Shown here: piece by piece, positions 7,164 through 16,018 of the stretch
How the letters are laid out: each line of letters starts with the position of its first letter
Position numbering within the stretch: position 1 is the first letter of the stretch
Source: Roseomonas sp.
Lineage (GTDB): Bacteria; Pseudomonadota; Alphaproteobacteria; Acetobacterales; Acetobacteraceae
Assembly (NCBI GenBank): GCA_031180725.1
Contig: JAPSLO010000017.1
Coordinates: forward strand, 1-64,000
DNA length: 64,000 bases
Direction of reading: 5' to 3'
Program-made: the position numbers and the translations under genes
The notes under the pieces: model-generated
Seen by the model: the letters and a program-made list of their open reading frames with translations, nothing else
Databases searched by the model: none
Told to the model about the DNA's origin: nothing

Positions 7164-8495
7164 CTAGATCCCGCCCGGTTCGCGGATGGGCCGCCCATCC
7201 ACCAGCCGCGCCAGTTCGAAGGGCTCGGGATCCACGATCGGCGTGTCGTTCACCGCAAGGTCTGCGGCCAGCCGCCCGGAAGCCGGGCCGATGCCGAAGC
7301 CATGGCCGCTGAACCCGGCCGCCACCACCAACCCCGGCACCTCCGGCACAGGAGAGATCACCGGCACCGCATCCGGCGTGGAATCGATCCAGCCCGCCCA
7401 GATGCGCGCCATGCCGATGCCGGCCAGCTCCGGATAGGCGGCGGTGATCTCGCGCAGCGCGGGCGCCACGATCTTCTCATTGGGCTTCGGGTCCAGCACG
7501 CGGATGCGCTCGAAGACCGTCGGCTTCTCGAAGGACCAGCTTCCGTGCCAGGCATCCGGCCCTTCCAGGAAGGACCGGCCCAGCCGCATCTCGATCAGCT
7601 TGCGGCGCTTGATCAGCGTCGGCCAGAACTTCCGGGCATAGCGGATCCCCTGCGGCGTCAGCTCCAGCCGCGCGCGCGTCTTGGCCGCGACGATGTAGCC
7701 GCCATCGGGCAGCGGTGTCAGGATGAAGTCCGGCGTCACCAGCGCGCCGGGGCTGACGCGCTTCGCCGGCGTGGTGGCGAAGACAGTGGAATGCACGGAG
7801 CTCTGCGGCATGTCCACGCCGTGGCGCCGCAGGAACATCGAAGCCCAGGCGCCGGCGGCCACGATCACGCGGCTGGTGCGGATATGGCCCTTCTCGGTGA
7901 AGACGCCGGCCACGCGCCCCGCCTTCAGGTCGATGCCGCGCACGGCGCAGTTCTGGTGCAGCGTGGCGCCCCGCGCCCGCGCGGCCGCGGCCAGGCGCGG
8001 CGCGGCGATGGCCGGGTTCGCCCAGCCATCGCGCGGCGAGACCACGCCGCCGATCCAGGCGCCGTCATTCCCGGGTGTCAGGCGCCGCGCCTCCTCGGCG
8101 CCGATCATGCGCACCGGCGGCTGGAAGGGCCGTGCCATCTCCACCCAGGCTTCCCAGCCGGCGAGTTCCGCCGGATCGCGCGTGACATAGACCAGCCCGT
8201 GCCGCGTGAAGCCAAGATCGGCGCCGGCTTCCTCGGCCAGCCCGTCCCACATGGACAGGCTCGCCTGCATCAGCGGGATCTCGCGCTCGTCGCGGTTCAG
8301 CAGTCGGCACCAGCCCCAGTTGCGGCTGGACTGCTCGCCCGCCACCACGCCCTTCTCCAGGAGCGCAACGGAATGGCCCTTCTTCGCCAATGCCAGCGCG
8401 GCCGAGACGCCGATGATGCCGGCGCCGACCACCACGACATCCGCCGCTTCCGGCAGCGCCGCGTCACTCGGCACCTGTTCCAAGGGAGGTGTCAT
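7164..8495 (-). CDS. FAD-dependent oxidoreductase (DAO/DadA family)
   Basis: A 443-residue flavoprotein. The ADP-binding motif VVVGAGIIGVSAAL lies at about residues 21-34 followed by LLEKG; a C-terminal SGHGFGIGPASGR segment is typical of the DAO superfamily (D-amino acid dehydrogenase, glycine/sarcosine oxidase types). The substrate is likely an amine or amino acid oxidised to an imine. The start at ATG 8495 is supported by the adjacent divergent gene and by the conserved distance to the FAD motif. It is divergent from the binding protein-GGT-RidA genes; RidA removes reactive imines/enamines, which fits. Exact substrate unknown. Confidence 0.85.
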   Translation of the reverse strand: MTPPLEQVPSDAALPEAADVVVVGAGIIGVSAALALAKKGHSVALLEKGVVAGEQSSRNWGWCRLLNRDEREIPLMQASLSMWDGLAEEAGADLGFTRHGLVYVTRDPAELAGWEAWVEMARPFQPPVRMIGAEEARRLTPGNDGAWIGGVVSPRDGWANPAIAAPRLAAAARARGATLHQNCAVRGIDLKAGRVAGVFTEKGHIRTSRVIVAAGAWASMFLRRHGVDMPQSSVHSTVFATTPAKRVSPGALVTPDFILTPLPDGGYIVAAKTRARLELTPQGIRYARKFWPTLIKRRKLIEMRLGRSFLEGPDAWHGSWSFEKPTVFERIRVLDPKPNEKIVAPALREITAAYPELAGIGMARIWAGWIDSTPDAVPVISPVPEVPGLVVAAGFSGHGFGIGPASGRLAADLAVNDTPIVDPEPFELARLVDGRPIREPGGI

Positions 8496-8522
8496 CGCGC
8501 GTCGATCCTCGGGGCTCGCAGG

Positions 8523-8551
8523 TTGACAGCTTTGGCGCATGGCCGGAGGCT
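8523..8551 (+). promoter_or_regulatory. possible promoter of the binding protein gene
   Basis: A perfect TTGACA at 8523-8528 lies in the 84-base divergent gap before GTG 8580. The hexamer 17 bases later (GAGGCT) is a poor -10, so only the -35 element is convincing. The same gap must also drive the divergent FAD oxidoreductase gene. Confidence 0.3.
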
Positions 8552-8579
8552 CCGCCGCGGCAGCGACGGGAGCAGGACG

Positions 8580-10145
8580 GTGAAAGTATGGCGGGCAGCG
8601 GCGGTGGCTTGCGCCATCGCCTGGGGCGGCGGCGCTTCCGCACAGACGCTGACCATGGGCGTGCAGGCCAGCTTCGGGATGGACCCGCACTTCGTCTTCC
8701 TGGGCCCCAACATGGCCGCCGCGCGGCATGTCTTCGACACGCTGGTGAACCGTGACGCGGACAGCCGCTGGACGCCCGGCCTGACCACGAGCTGGACGGC
8801 CATCGCGCCCACCACCTGGGAGTTCAAGCTGCGCGAAGGCGTGACCTTCCACGACGGCACGCCCTTCACGGCGGAGGACGTCGTGTTCTCCTTCCAGCGG
8901 ATCCCCAACATCCCGGGTAATCCCGGCCCCTACACGCCGAACCTGCGCGGCATCGCCCGCACCGAGGTGGTGGACGCCACGACGCTGCGCATCCACACCA
9001 CCGATCCCAACCCGGTGCTGCCGGGCCAGCTCACCAACGTCTTTATCGTCTCGCGCCGCGCCGCGGAAGGTGCGATGCCGCCGGACTTCAATTCGGGCCG
9101 CGCCGCCATCGGCACCGGCCCCTATCGCCTGGAACAGCATCGCGGCTCGGAAGGGATGACTGTCATCCGCTCCGACAGCTACTGGGGCGAGCGCCAGCCC
9201 TGGCAGAAGGTGGAGGTGCGCGTCATCGGCAATGACGCCGCGCGTACCGCGGCGCTGCTGGCAGGCGATGTGGACCTGATCGAGGAGGTCGGAACTCCCG
9301 ACGTCCAGCGGCTGGAGCGCAGCGGGCGGGTGAATGTCTTCCGCCGCCCCTCCGACCGCGTGATCTTCCTGCTGCCGCATGTCGGCGCCGACCGCCTGCC
9401 GCTGTTCACCGATGCCGATGGCAAGCCGCTGGACCACAACCCCTTCCGTGATCTGCGCGTACGCCAGGCGCTGAGCCTGGCAATCAACCGCCAGGCGCTG
9501 GTGGAACGCGCGATGGACGGCCAGGCGGTGGCCACCGGCCAACTTGTGCCGGAGGGCTTCGGCGGCTTCGATCCCGCCATCCCCGTGCCGCCCTACGACC
9601 CGGACCGCGCGAAGCAGCTCCTGGCGGAAGCCGGCTATCCCAACGGCTTCGGCTTCACGCTGGGCTGCTCCAACAACCGCTATGTCAACGATGCGCGCGT
9701 CTGCCAGGTGCTGGGCCAGATGTTCACCCGCGCCGGCTTCCGCGCCGTGGTGGAAACGCAGCCCGGCAGTGTCTTCTTCGCCCGCACCGCGGTGGGGCGG
9801 AATGACGTGCCGCTGGTCTTCTTCGGCCAGTCCTCCTCCTCCACCCGCGATGCGACGCATGTGCTGAGCCTGGCGATGCACAGCCAGCAGGTCGCGCGCG
9901 GCTTCGGGCAGTCCAACCGCGGCGCCTTCGCCGATGCCAATCTCGACCGGCTGATCCAGGCCGTCGCCTTCGGTATGGAGGACCGGGAAGAGAAGATGCG
10001 CGCCGCGATGCGGGAAGCGATGCGCCTGCACGCCGGCATCCCGCTCTACAACCAGATGGTCATCGCTGCGGGCCGCCGCGGCCTGACCTATACGCCGCGG
10101 CTGGACGAGCAGCTTGTCGCGCTGCATGCGAGGCCCGCACAATGA
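8580..10145 (+). CDS. peptide/nickel-type ABC transporter substrate-binding protein (orphan)
   Basis: A 521-residue SBP_bac_5 (DppA/OppA class) periplasmic protein. A short signal peptide ends at GASAQ (about residue 22). Family landmarks are WEFKLREGVTFHDGTPFTAEDVVFS (split here as LREGVTFHDGTPF then TAEDVVFS), GTGPYRL and FRDLRVRQALSLAINR. The start is GTG 8580 with GGGAGCAGG upstream; no in-frame ATG precedes the signal sequence. No permease or ATPase gene lies nearby, so it either uses a transporter encoded elsewhere or has another binding role. Its stop overlaps the gamma-glutamyltransferase ATG (ATGA), implying co-translation and a gamma-glutamyl peptide or similar ligand. Confidence 0.88.
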   Translation: MKVWRAAAVACAIAWGGGASAQTLTMGVQASFGMDPHFVFLGPNMAAARHVFDTLVNRDADSRWTPGLTTSWTAIAPTTWEFKLREGVTFHDGTPFTAEDVVFSFQRIPNIPGNPGPYTPNLRGIARTEVVDATTLRIHTTDPNPVLPGQLTNVFIVSRRAAEGAMPPDFNSGRAAIGTGPYRLEQHRGSEGMTVIRSDSYWGERQPWQKVEVRVIGNDAARTAALLAGDVDLIEEVGTPDVQRLERSGRVNVFRRPSDRVIFLLPHVGADRLPLFTDADGKPLDHNPFRDLRVRQALSLAINRQALVERAMDGQAVATGQLVPEGFGGFDPAIPVPPYDPDRAKQLLAEAGYPNGFGFTLGCSNNRYVNDARVCQVLGQMFTRAGFRAVVETQPGSVFFARTAVGRNDVPLVFFGQSSSSTRDATHVLSLAMHSQQVARGFGQSNRGAFADANLDRLIQAVAFGMEDREEKMRAAMREAMRLHAGIPLYNQMVIAAGRRGLTYTPRLDEQLVALHARPAQ

Positions 10146-11851
10146 CGCGCTATCCCACCGGTCGCCCCACCATCAGCGGCACGCGCCACGCGATCAGCGC
10201 GGGGCATTACCTGGCGGCCGCCGCCGGCCATGCCATCCTGGAAGCCGGCGGCAATGCGGTGGATGCGGGCTGCGCGGCGGGGCTGGCGCTGGGCGTGCTG
10301 CAGCCGGACCTGGTATCCGTCGCCGGCGTCGCGCCCATCCTGATCCGGCTGGCGGATGGAAGGGTGGAAAGCATCGCGGGCCTCGGCCACTGGCCGCGTT
10401 CCACCCCACCCGATGTCTTCATGCGCGAGCATGGCGGCAAGATGCCGCCCGGCGTGCGGCGCATGGTGGTGCCGGCGGCGCCCGATGCCTGGATTCAGGC
10501 GCTGGAACGCCACGGCACCATGAGCTTCGGCGAGATCGCCGCCGCGGCCATCCGCTTCGCCGGCGAAGGCTTCGCCACCTACCCGCTGCTGCGCGAGAGC
10601 ATCGCGCTGCATGAGGCCGAGTACCGCACCTGGCCCCAGAACGCCGCCATCTTCCTGCCCGGCGGCAAGGTGCCGGAGATCGGCCACCGCTTCGTGCAGG
10701 CCGATCTGGCGCGCAGCCTGCAATACATGGTGGATGAGGAACGCGCCGCCGCCGGGAAGGGCCGCGCAGCCGGCCTCGCCGCCGCGCATGCCGCCTTCTA
10801 CCGCGGCGACCTGGCCCGCGCGATCACGGCCTATGTCGCGCAGGAGGGCGGCTTCCTCTCCATGGCCGACATGGCCGATTTCCGCTCGCGCATCGAGCCG
10901 GTGGTGACGCGGAACTGGCGCGGCCATCAGGTGAGCGTCTGCGGTCCCTGGTGCCAGGGCCCCGCGCTGATGGAGGCGCTGCTGATCGCGGAGCGCCTTG
11001 GCATCACCGACCACGCGCACAATTCCGCCGACTACCTGCATCTGCTGACCGAGGCACTGAAGGGCGCGCTGGCCGACCGCGAATATCACTTCACCGACCC
11101 CGCCCTCGGCCATGTGCCGCTGGAGGAGTTGCTGTCGGACGCGCATGTCGCGAAGCGCGCCGCGCTGGTGGACAGGGCGCGCGCCCATCCCGGCCTGCCG
11201 GAGCCGATCCTGGGCAACGGCACCGCGCTGCCGCCGGCGACCCAGGCCCCGCTGGCGAAGGTGGATCCCGATACCTCCTATGTCGCGGTGGTGGATCGCT
11301 GGGGGAATGCCTTCAGCGCCACGCCCTCCGACGGGTCGTGGAACGTGCCGGTGATTCCGGGCACCGGCCTGGTGGTCAGCGGCCGCGGCACGCAGAACCG
11401 GCCCGATCCCGCGCATCCCGCCGGCGTGGCGCCCGGCAAGCGGCCGCGGCTGACGCCGAACCCGGCACTGGTCGTCACGCGCGATGGCGGCGTGATGCCC
11501 TTCGGCACGCCGGGCGGCGATGTGCAGATCCAGGCCATGCTGCAGGTGATGCTGAACATCCTGCATTTCGGCATGGAGGTGCAGGAAGCGATCGAGGCGC
11601 CGCGCGTCGCCAGCTATTCCTTCCCCTCCTCCTTCGCGCCCTATGAATACTTCCCCGGCCGCCTGGCCGTGGAAGCGCGCATCCCGGCCGAGGTGCGCGA
11701 CGCGCTCGCCGCGCGCGGCCACGAGGTCAAGCCCTGGCCGGACGTCACCTGGCTGGCCGGCAGCGTGGAGGTGGTGCTGTCGGACCCCGCGCGCGGCTTG
11801 ATCCATGCCGGCGCCGATCCGCGCCGCCCCGCCTACGCGATCGCATCCTGA
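10142..11851 (+). CDS. gamma-glutamyltransferase family protein
   Basis: A 569-residue N-terminal-nucleophile hydrolase of the GGT family. The expected self-cleavage and nucleophile threonine is T378 in DPDTSYVAVVDRWGNAF; G-rich family motifs follow (GTPGGDVQIQAMLQV). Members of this branch cleave or transfer gamma-glutamyl groups, or act as cephalosporin/gamma-glutamyl amide hydrolases. No obvious Sec signal is present, unlike classical periplasmic GGT, which suggests a cytoplasmic enzyme acting after uptake. It overlaps the upstream binding protein gene by four bases and is followed, after a structured gap, by a RidA gene. Confidence 0.87.
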   Translation: MTRYPTGRPTISGTRHAISAGHYLAAAAGHAILEAGGNAVDAGCAAGLALGVLQPDLVSVAGVAPILIRLADGRVESIAGLGHWPRSTPPDVFMREHGGKMPPGVRRMVVPAAPDAWIQALERHGTMSFGEIAAAAIRFAGEGFATYPLLRESIALHEAEYRTWPQNAAIFLPGGKVPEIGHRFVQADLARSLQYMVDEERAAAGKGRAAGLAAAHAAFYRGDLARAITAYVAQEGGFLSMADMADFRSRIEPVVTRNWRGHQVSVCGPWCQGPALMEALLIAERLGITDHAHNSADYLHLLTEALKGALADREYHFTDPALGHVPLEELLSDAHVAKRAALVDRARAHPGLPEPILGNGTALPPATQAPLAKVDPDTSYVAVVDRWGNAFSATPSDGSWNVPVIPGTGLVVSGRGTQNRPDPAHPAGVAPGKRPRLTPNPALVVTRDGGVMPFGTPGGDVQIQAMLQVMLNILHFGMEVQEAIEAPRVASYSFPSSFAPYEYFPGRLAVEARIPAEVRDALAARGHEVKPWPDVTWLAGSVEVVLSDPARGLIHAGADPRRPAYAIAS

Positions 11852-11854
11852 TGC

Positions 11855-11945
11855 GACCTCAAGCGCCGGGCGCGTGCTCCGCGCGCTTGGCGCTACGCGG
11901 CGTAAGCCGCGGCGCCCGTTCGGGCGCCCGGCCGGCTGTGCCGGC
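11855..11945 (-). repeat. intergenic stem-loop repeat, family A copy 1 (inverted)
   Basis: Read on the minus strand the segment ends with GCCAAGCGCGCGGAGCACGC and then GCCCGGCGCTTGAGG, matching the core of copies at 16815-16901 and 57948-58034. Three hairpins sit beside it: 11897-11910 (GCGGC-GTAA-GCCGC), 11911-11928 (GGCGCCC-GTTC-GGGCGCC plus flanks) and 11931-11945 (GCCGGC-TGT-GCCGGC). It fills most of the gap between the GGT and RidA genes and may attenuate transcription between them. Confidence 0.55.
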
Positions 11946-11982
11946 CGCCCCTTCTTCATCAGACCTGCAATGGAAGCCTGAG

Positions 11983-12378
11983 ATGGACCGCCAGATCGTC
12001 ACCTCGCCCCGCGTCACGCCGATGCGTTCCGGCGTGAACCACGCCGTGAAGGCCGGCGGCATGGTCTATGTCACCTCCGCCACGCCCTTCCGCGGCAGCG
12101 AGCGGATGAGCGCCGAGATCGACAAGGGCGACTTCGCCGCGCAGATGCACCAGGTGATGAAGAACATCCAGGCCATCCTGGACGAAGCCGGCAGCAGCCT
12201 GGACCGCGCGGTGAAGATGACCGTCGCCATCACGGACATGTCTCGCTATGCGGAAATGGACGCGATCTTCAAGACCTACTTCGCGCCCGGCAACTACCCC
12301 GCGCGTCAGACCATCGAGAGCAAGCACCTGGCCCACCCCGACTTCCTGGTGGCGATCGACTGCATCGCGGTGTGCTGA
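11983..12378 (+). CDS. RidA family protein (enamine/imine deaminase)
   Basis: A 131-residue YjgF/YER057c/UK114-type protein of normal family length. Seen: VKAGGMVYVTSATPF near the N-terminus, a VKMTVAITDMSRYAEMD segment and the C-terminal ARQTIESKHLAHPDFLVAIDCIA, where R and E positions match the active-site region of the fold. Family members hydrolyse reactive 2-aminoacrylate and imines produced by PLP enzymes and amino acid oxidases. ATG 11983 is the first start after the stem-loop region. Location next to a GGT and a DAO-type oxidase supports a detoxifying role for products of that pathway. Confidence 0.85.
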   Translation: MDRQIVTSPRVTPMRSGVNHAVKAGGMVYVTSATPFRGSERMSAEIDKGDFAAQMHQVMKNIQAILDEAGSSLDRAVKMTVAITDMSRYAEMDAIFKTYFAPGNYPARQTIESKHLAHPDFLVAIDCIAVC

Positions 12379-12394
12379 GGGGCTTAGCCCCTCA
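12376..12394. terminator. bidirectional hairpin spanning two stop codons
   Basis: TGAGGGGC-TTA-GCCCCTCA is a perfect 8-base-pair stem with a 3-base loop. Its left arm begins with the TGA stop of ridA and its right arm ends with the complement of the stop of the convergent Bug protein gene. No T-tract follows on either side, so intrinsic termination would be weak. Confidence 0.5.
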
Positions 12395-13366
12395 GTCCGG
12401 CGTCAGCCCGATCGCCTCCACCAGCTTGCCGATCCGCTCCTTCTCCTCGGTCGCGCGCTGGGCCAGCTCGGCCGGGCCGTGCGGGAAGGGCGAGACGCCG
12501 ACCGGCAGCTTCTCGACGAAGGCGGGGGAGCCCACGGCATCCAGCAGATCCACCGCCGCGCGCTCCACCACCGCCGCGGGCGTGGCGCGCGGGAAGAACA
12601 GGGCCTGCCAGGAATTCACCAGCCGCAGCCCCGGCACCGCCTCGGCGAAGGTCGGCACCTCCGGCATCAGCGGGTGGCGTTCCGTGCCGTTATAGGCCAG
12701 TGGCCGCAGCACGCCGGACTGCATGTGCGGCAGGGTGATGGAGAAGCTGTCCATCGTCACCTGCACCCGGTTCGCCAGCAGATCCGTGTTGCCCGCTGCG
12801 CTGGTGCGGTAGGGCACGTGCTGCATCGGGAAATTCATGTGCCGGCGCAGCGCTTCCAGGTTCAGGTGCGGCACCGTGGCGTTGCCGGGCGAGTAGTAGA
12901 AGACCGGGTTGTCGGCCGGGCGGGAGCGCGCATAGTCCGCCAGCTCCGCCACGCTCCGCACCGGCAGCGCCGAATTCACCGCCAGGAAGGAGCTGGAGAT
13001 GGACACGCCGCAGACCGGCGCCAGCTCCGGCAGCGGGTCGAAGCGCGGGTTGCGCTGGGTGTGCGGCACGATGGTCAGCGCCGCGGCGGAGACGATGCCG
13101 AAGATGCTGCCATCGGCCGGCGCGCGGATCAGGTTGTTGGCGCCCAGCATGCCGCCGGCGCCCGGCTGGTTGTCGGCCGCCACGCGCCAGCCATGGCGCT
13201 GGCCCAACACGTCCAGCAGCACGCGCGCCACCTGGTCGGTGATGTTGCCCGCGCCATAGGGGATGATCATGCGCGTCGGCGGCGTCCAGGTGCGGCCCGT
13301 CTGGGCCAGGAGGGGCCGCGGCAGCGCGGCCGCGGCGCTTGCCATCAGGACATGGCGACGATGCAT
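12392..13366 (-). CDS. Bug-type (TctC) tripartite tricarboxylate binding protein, orphan
   Basis: A 324-residue periplasmic protein with a signal peptide (basic start MHRRH, hydrophobic core, cleavage after LLAQ, about residue 22). Family hallmarks: IIPYGAGNITDQVAR, the NQPGAGGMLGANN loop that binds a ligand carboxylate, and the PTFAEAVPG segment near the end. Bug proteins bind carboxylates or other small ligands; most are orphans in beta- and alphaproteobacteria, without adjacent tctAB membrane genes, as here. It is convergent with ridA, sharing an inverted repeat at the stops. Ligand cannot be read from sequence. Confidence 0.87.
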   Translation of the reverse strand: MHRRHVLMASAAAALPRPLLAQTGRTWTPPTRMIIPYGAGNITDQVARVLLDVLGQRHGWRVAADNQPGAGGMLGANNLIRAPADGSIFGIVSAAALTIVPHTQRNPRFDPLPELAPVCGVSISSSFLAVNSALPVRSVAELADYARSRPADNPVFYYSPGNATVPHLNLEALRRHMNFPMQHVPYRTSAAGNTDLLANRVQVTMDSFSITLPHMQSGVLRPLAYNGTERHPLMPEVPTFAEAVPGLRLVNSWQALFFPRATPAAVVERAAVDLLDAVGSPAFVEKLPVGVSPFPHGPAELAQRATEEKERIGKLVEAIGLTPD

Positions 13367-13433
13367 GGCGTGGGGGGTCCCGCGAGGTAGGCGCGAAGGC
13401 TAGGCGCGCTGCCGAAGACCCCGCAAGGGCCCC

Positions 13434-14453
13434 TCAGCCTGCGACAGGCACGCCCTTGCTCGTGCTGTACTCGAAGTGCAGTGCCTCACCCGGGAAGACG
13501 CGCGGATGAATGGCATGCGCGGCCATCGCGGCCTCGCTGAAGCCCTGCAGGATAAGCTTCAGCTTGCCGGGATAGGTCGCGATGTCGCCGATGGCGTGGA
13601 TGCCCGGGATGTTCGTCTCGCAGGTGGCGGGCGCCACGGCGATGTGGCTGCGCTCCAGCCCCAGCCCCCATTCCGCGATCGGGCCGAGCTCCATGGACAG
13701 GCCGTAAAAGGGCAGCAGGAAGTCGGCCGGCACCGTCCTCACCTCGCCCTTCAACGTGGCGATCTGCACGCCGGTCAGCCGGCCGCCCTCGCCCTCTAGC
13801 CCATGGAGCTGATAGGGGATGGCCATCTCCACCTCGCCACGCTCGGCGGCGGCCTTGAGCTGCGCGGCGCTTTCGGGGGCGCAGCGGAACTTGTCGCGGC
13901 GATGCACCACCACGACCTTGGCCGCCACCTGCTTCAGGCTCAGCGCCCAATCCACCGCGCTGTCGCCGCCGCCGGCGATCACCACGCGCTTGCCCCGGAA
14001 ATCCTCGCGCCTGGTCACCAAGTAGCGCACCGCGCCACTCGCCTCGTAGGCCGGCAGCCCCTCCAGCGGCGGGCGGTTCGGGCCGAAGGCGCCGGCGCCG
14101 GCGGCGATGATCACGGCCTTGCACAGGATGGTGTCGCCCGCGCTGGTCGCCAGCTCGAAGCCGACCTCGGTCCGCGCCAGCCTCTCCACCCGGCGGCCCA
14201 GCAGCATCAGCGGGTGGAAGGGCGCGGCCTGCTTCTCCAGCGCCGCGACCAGATCGCCGCCTGCGATCTCCGGGTGGGCGGGGATGTCGTAGATCGGCTT
14301 TTCCGGGTACAGCGCGCTGCACTGGCCGCCCACCGCATCCAGCGCGTCCACCACCACCGTCTTCATGCGCAGCATGCCGCATTCGAACACGGCGAAGAGT
14401 CCGACCGGCCCCGCGCCGATGATCGCCACATCCGTCTCGACCCTGGCGGCCAT
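13434..14453 (-). CDS. ferredoxin--NADP reductase, thioredoxin reductase-like type
   Basis: A 339-residue NAD(P)/FAD protein with FAD motif AIIGAGPVGLFAVFECG at about residues 10-26, VGGQCSALYPEKPIYDIP (no CxxC redox pair, unlike thioredoxin reductase), a second nucleotide motif VVIAGGGDSAVDWA at about 157-170, and the FAD-contacting AIGDIATYPGKLKLI near the C-terminus. The lack of CxxC with conserved YPEK marks the type 2 ferredoxin/flavodoxin-NADP reductase family (YumC-like). It moves electrons between NADPH and ferredoxin in the cytoplasm. ATG 14453 places the FAD motif at the usual distance. Single gene, divergent from tsaE. Confidence 0.88.
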   Translation of the reverse strand: MAARVETDVAIIGAGPVGLFAVFECGMLRMKTVVVDALDAVGGQCSALYPEKPIYDIPAHPEIAGGDLVAALEKQAAPFHPLMLLGRRVERLARTEVGFELATSAGDTILCKAVIIAAGAGAFGPNRPPLEGLPAYEASGAVRYLVTRREDFRGKRVVIAGGGDSAVDWALSLKQVAAKVVVVHRRDKFRCAPESAAQLKAAAERGEVEMAIPYQLHGLEGEGGRLTGVQIATLKGEVRTVPADFLLPFYGLSMELGPIAEWGLGLERSHIAVAPATCETNIPGIHAIGDIATYPGKLKLILQGFSEAAMAAHAIHPRVFPGEALHFEYSTSKGVPVAG

Positions 14454-14573
14454 TGCCTGCACCCCGCTGAGAAAGAAGCGGGTTCCTCTAGCCGGGGACG
14501 GCCATGCGATCAAACCGCGAACCAGCCGCTTGTGCCGGGCCATCCCCCGGGGGCAGATTGCCGCCGCCCCTTC

Positions 14574-15029
14574 ATGCCGCCTGACGTGACCCTTTCGCTC
14601 CCCGATGCTTCCGCGACCGAGGCGCTGGCCGCCCGCATCGCCGCCCGCGCCCGAAGGGGCGACGCCATCCTGCTGGAAGGCCCGCTGGGCGCCGGCAAGA
14701 GCACCTTCGCCCGCGCCTTCCTCCGCGCCGCCGCCGCCGACCCGGCGCTGGAGGTGCCGAGCCCGACCTTCACCCTGGTCCAGGCCTATGACCTGCCGGC
14801 TGGCCCAGCCTTCCATTTCGACCTCTGGCGCCTGCAAGGCCCCGCCGACCTCACGGAGCTGGGCTGGGAGGAGGCACGGGAGGGGATCGTGTTGGTGGAA
14901 TGGTCGGACCGGCTGGGTGCGCTGCGCCCCGAGGGCGCCCTGACCATCACCCTCGCCCCCGGCGCGACGGAGGAGACCCGCCTCGCCACCCTGTCCGGCT
15001 GGGCCGGCCGGCTGGAGGGCCTGGCATGA
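14574..15029 (+). CDS. tsaE: tRNA threonylcarbamoyladenosine ATPase TsaE
   Basis: A 151-residue P-loop protein with Walker A LLEGPLGAGKSTFAR (about residues 34-48), the switch-like VPSPTFTLVQAYD and the family segment FHFDLWRL. TsaE powers, with TsaB and TsaD, the t6A37 modification of ANN-decoding tRNAs. It is the first gene of a tightly packed run (tsaE-amgK-murU), its stop overlapping the next ATG. Start ATG 14574 gives the standard length. Confidence 0.93.
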   Translation: MPPDVTLSLPDASATEALAARIAARARRGDAILLEGPLGAGKSTFARAFLRAAAADPALEVPSPTFTLVQAYDLPAGPAFHFDLWRLQGPADLTELGWEEAREGIVLVEWSDRLGALRPEGALTITLAPGATEETRLATLSGWAGRLEGLA

Positions 15030-16018
15030 GGGAAGGTGCCGAGGCTTTCCTGGCCGCCCAGGGCTTCGCCGCCGCCCGGGCCGAGCCCCTGCCCGCCGAT
15101 GCCAGCTTCCGGCGCTATATCCGCCTGCATGGCGGGCCGCGCCCGGCGCTGCTGATGGACGCCCCTCCGGGGAAGGAGGATGTGCGCCCCTTCCTGCACG
15201 TCGCCGGCCACCTTGCCGCCATCGGCCTCTCGGCGCCGGAGGTGATTGCGGCGGATGACGCGCGCGGCTTCGTGCTGCTGGAGGATTTCGGCACCCGCAC
15301 GGTAGCCCAGCTTCTGGATGCGGGCGCCGACCCCCTGCCGCTCTACCTGGATGCCGCGGAGGCGCTGGCCACCCTGCATGCCGCCCCGCCCCCCGCTGGC
15401 CTGCCCGCCTGGGACGCCGCTCGCATGGCCGAGACGGCTTCCGCCACCTTCCTGGACTGGTGGTGGCCGGAAACCTTCGGCGCTCCGCCCGCGGAGGCCA
15501 TCCGTGCGGAATTCGCCGCCGCCATCCACGCCATGCTGGTGCCCTTCGCCGCGCGGGGCTTCGTGCACCGGGACTACTTCCCGGCCAATTTGATGCCCCT
15601 GCCCGACCGCGCGCCGCCGCGCCGTATGGGCATCCTGGACTTCCAGGACGCCGCGCTGGGGCACCCTGCCTATGATCTGGTCTCGCTGGTGGAGGATGCC
15701 CGGCGCGACGTGGATCCCGCGCTGCGCCAGGCGGTGGTGGAACGCTATGTGGCGGAGGCCGGCACCGATGTCTCCGCGCTGCAGGCGGCCATGGCGGCGA
15801 TGGCGGCGCAGCGGCATCTTCGCGTCGCCGCGCTCTGGGTGCGGCTGGCGCGGCGCGACGGCAAGCCGCAGTATCTTTGCCACGGCCCGCGCTGCTGGGC
15901 GCTGCTGGCCCGCGCACTGGCCCATCCCGCCACGGCGCCGCTGCGCCGTTTCCTCGATGCGCATGTGCCCGCGCATCTCCGTGCCAATCCCGCTTCGCTT
16001 CAGGAATTCGCGGCATGA
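15026..16018 (+). CDS. amgK: N-acetylmuramate/N-acetylglucosamine kinase AmgK
   Basis: A 330-residue aminoglycoside-phosphotransferase-fold kinase. The catalytic loop is FVHRDYFPANLM (D as base) and the metal-binding segment is GILDFQDAALGHPAYDL. Its place directly between tsaE and a nucleotidyltransferase is the order known for amgK-murU, which salvage MurNAc to UDP-MurNAc without the early Mur pathway and so bypass fosfomycin's target. ATGA overlaps at both ends indicate translational coupling. An antibiotic-resistance reading of the APH fold is not favoured because of this context. Confidence 0.88.
   Translation: MREGAEAFLAAQGFAAARAEPLPADASFRRYIRLHGGPRPALLMDAPPGKEDVRPFLHVAGHLAAIGLSAPEVIAADDARGFVLLEDFGTRTVAQLLDAGADPLPLYLDAAEALATLHAAPPPAGLPAWDAARMAETASATFLDWWWPETFGAPPAEAIRAEFAAAIHAMLVPFAARGFVHRDYFPANLMPLPDRAPPRRMGILDFQDAALGHPAYDLVSLVEDARRDVDPALRQAVVERYVAEAGTDVSALQAAMAAMAAQRHLRVAALWVRLARRDGKPQYLCHGPRCWALLARALAHPATAPLRRFLDAHVPAHLRANPASLQEFAA

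Noticed and set aside
6921-8579. Plus-strand extension that would make the binding protein over 1000 residues long
   Set aside because: The upstream part is antisense to the FAD oxidoreductase; family sequence and signal peptide begin at 8580.
8496-10142. Minus-strand extension of the FAD oxidoreductase to 992 residues
   Set aside because: The extra part is antisense to the binding protein gene and lacks flavoprotein features.
15026-16018. Aminoglycoside resistance function for the APH-fold kinase at 15026
   Set aside because: Gene order tsaE-kinase-nucleotidyltransferase fits the recycling kinase AmgK.
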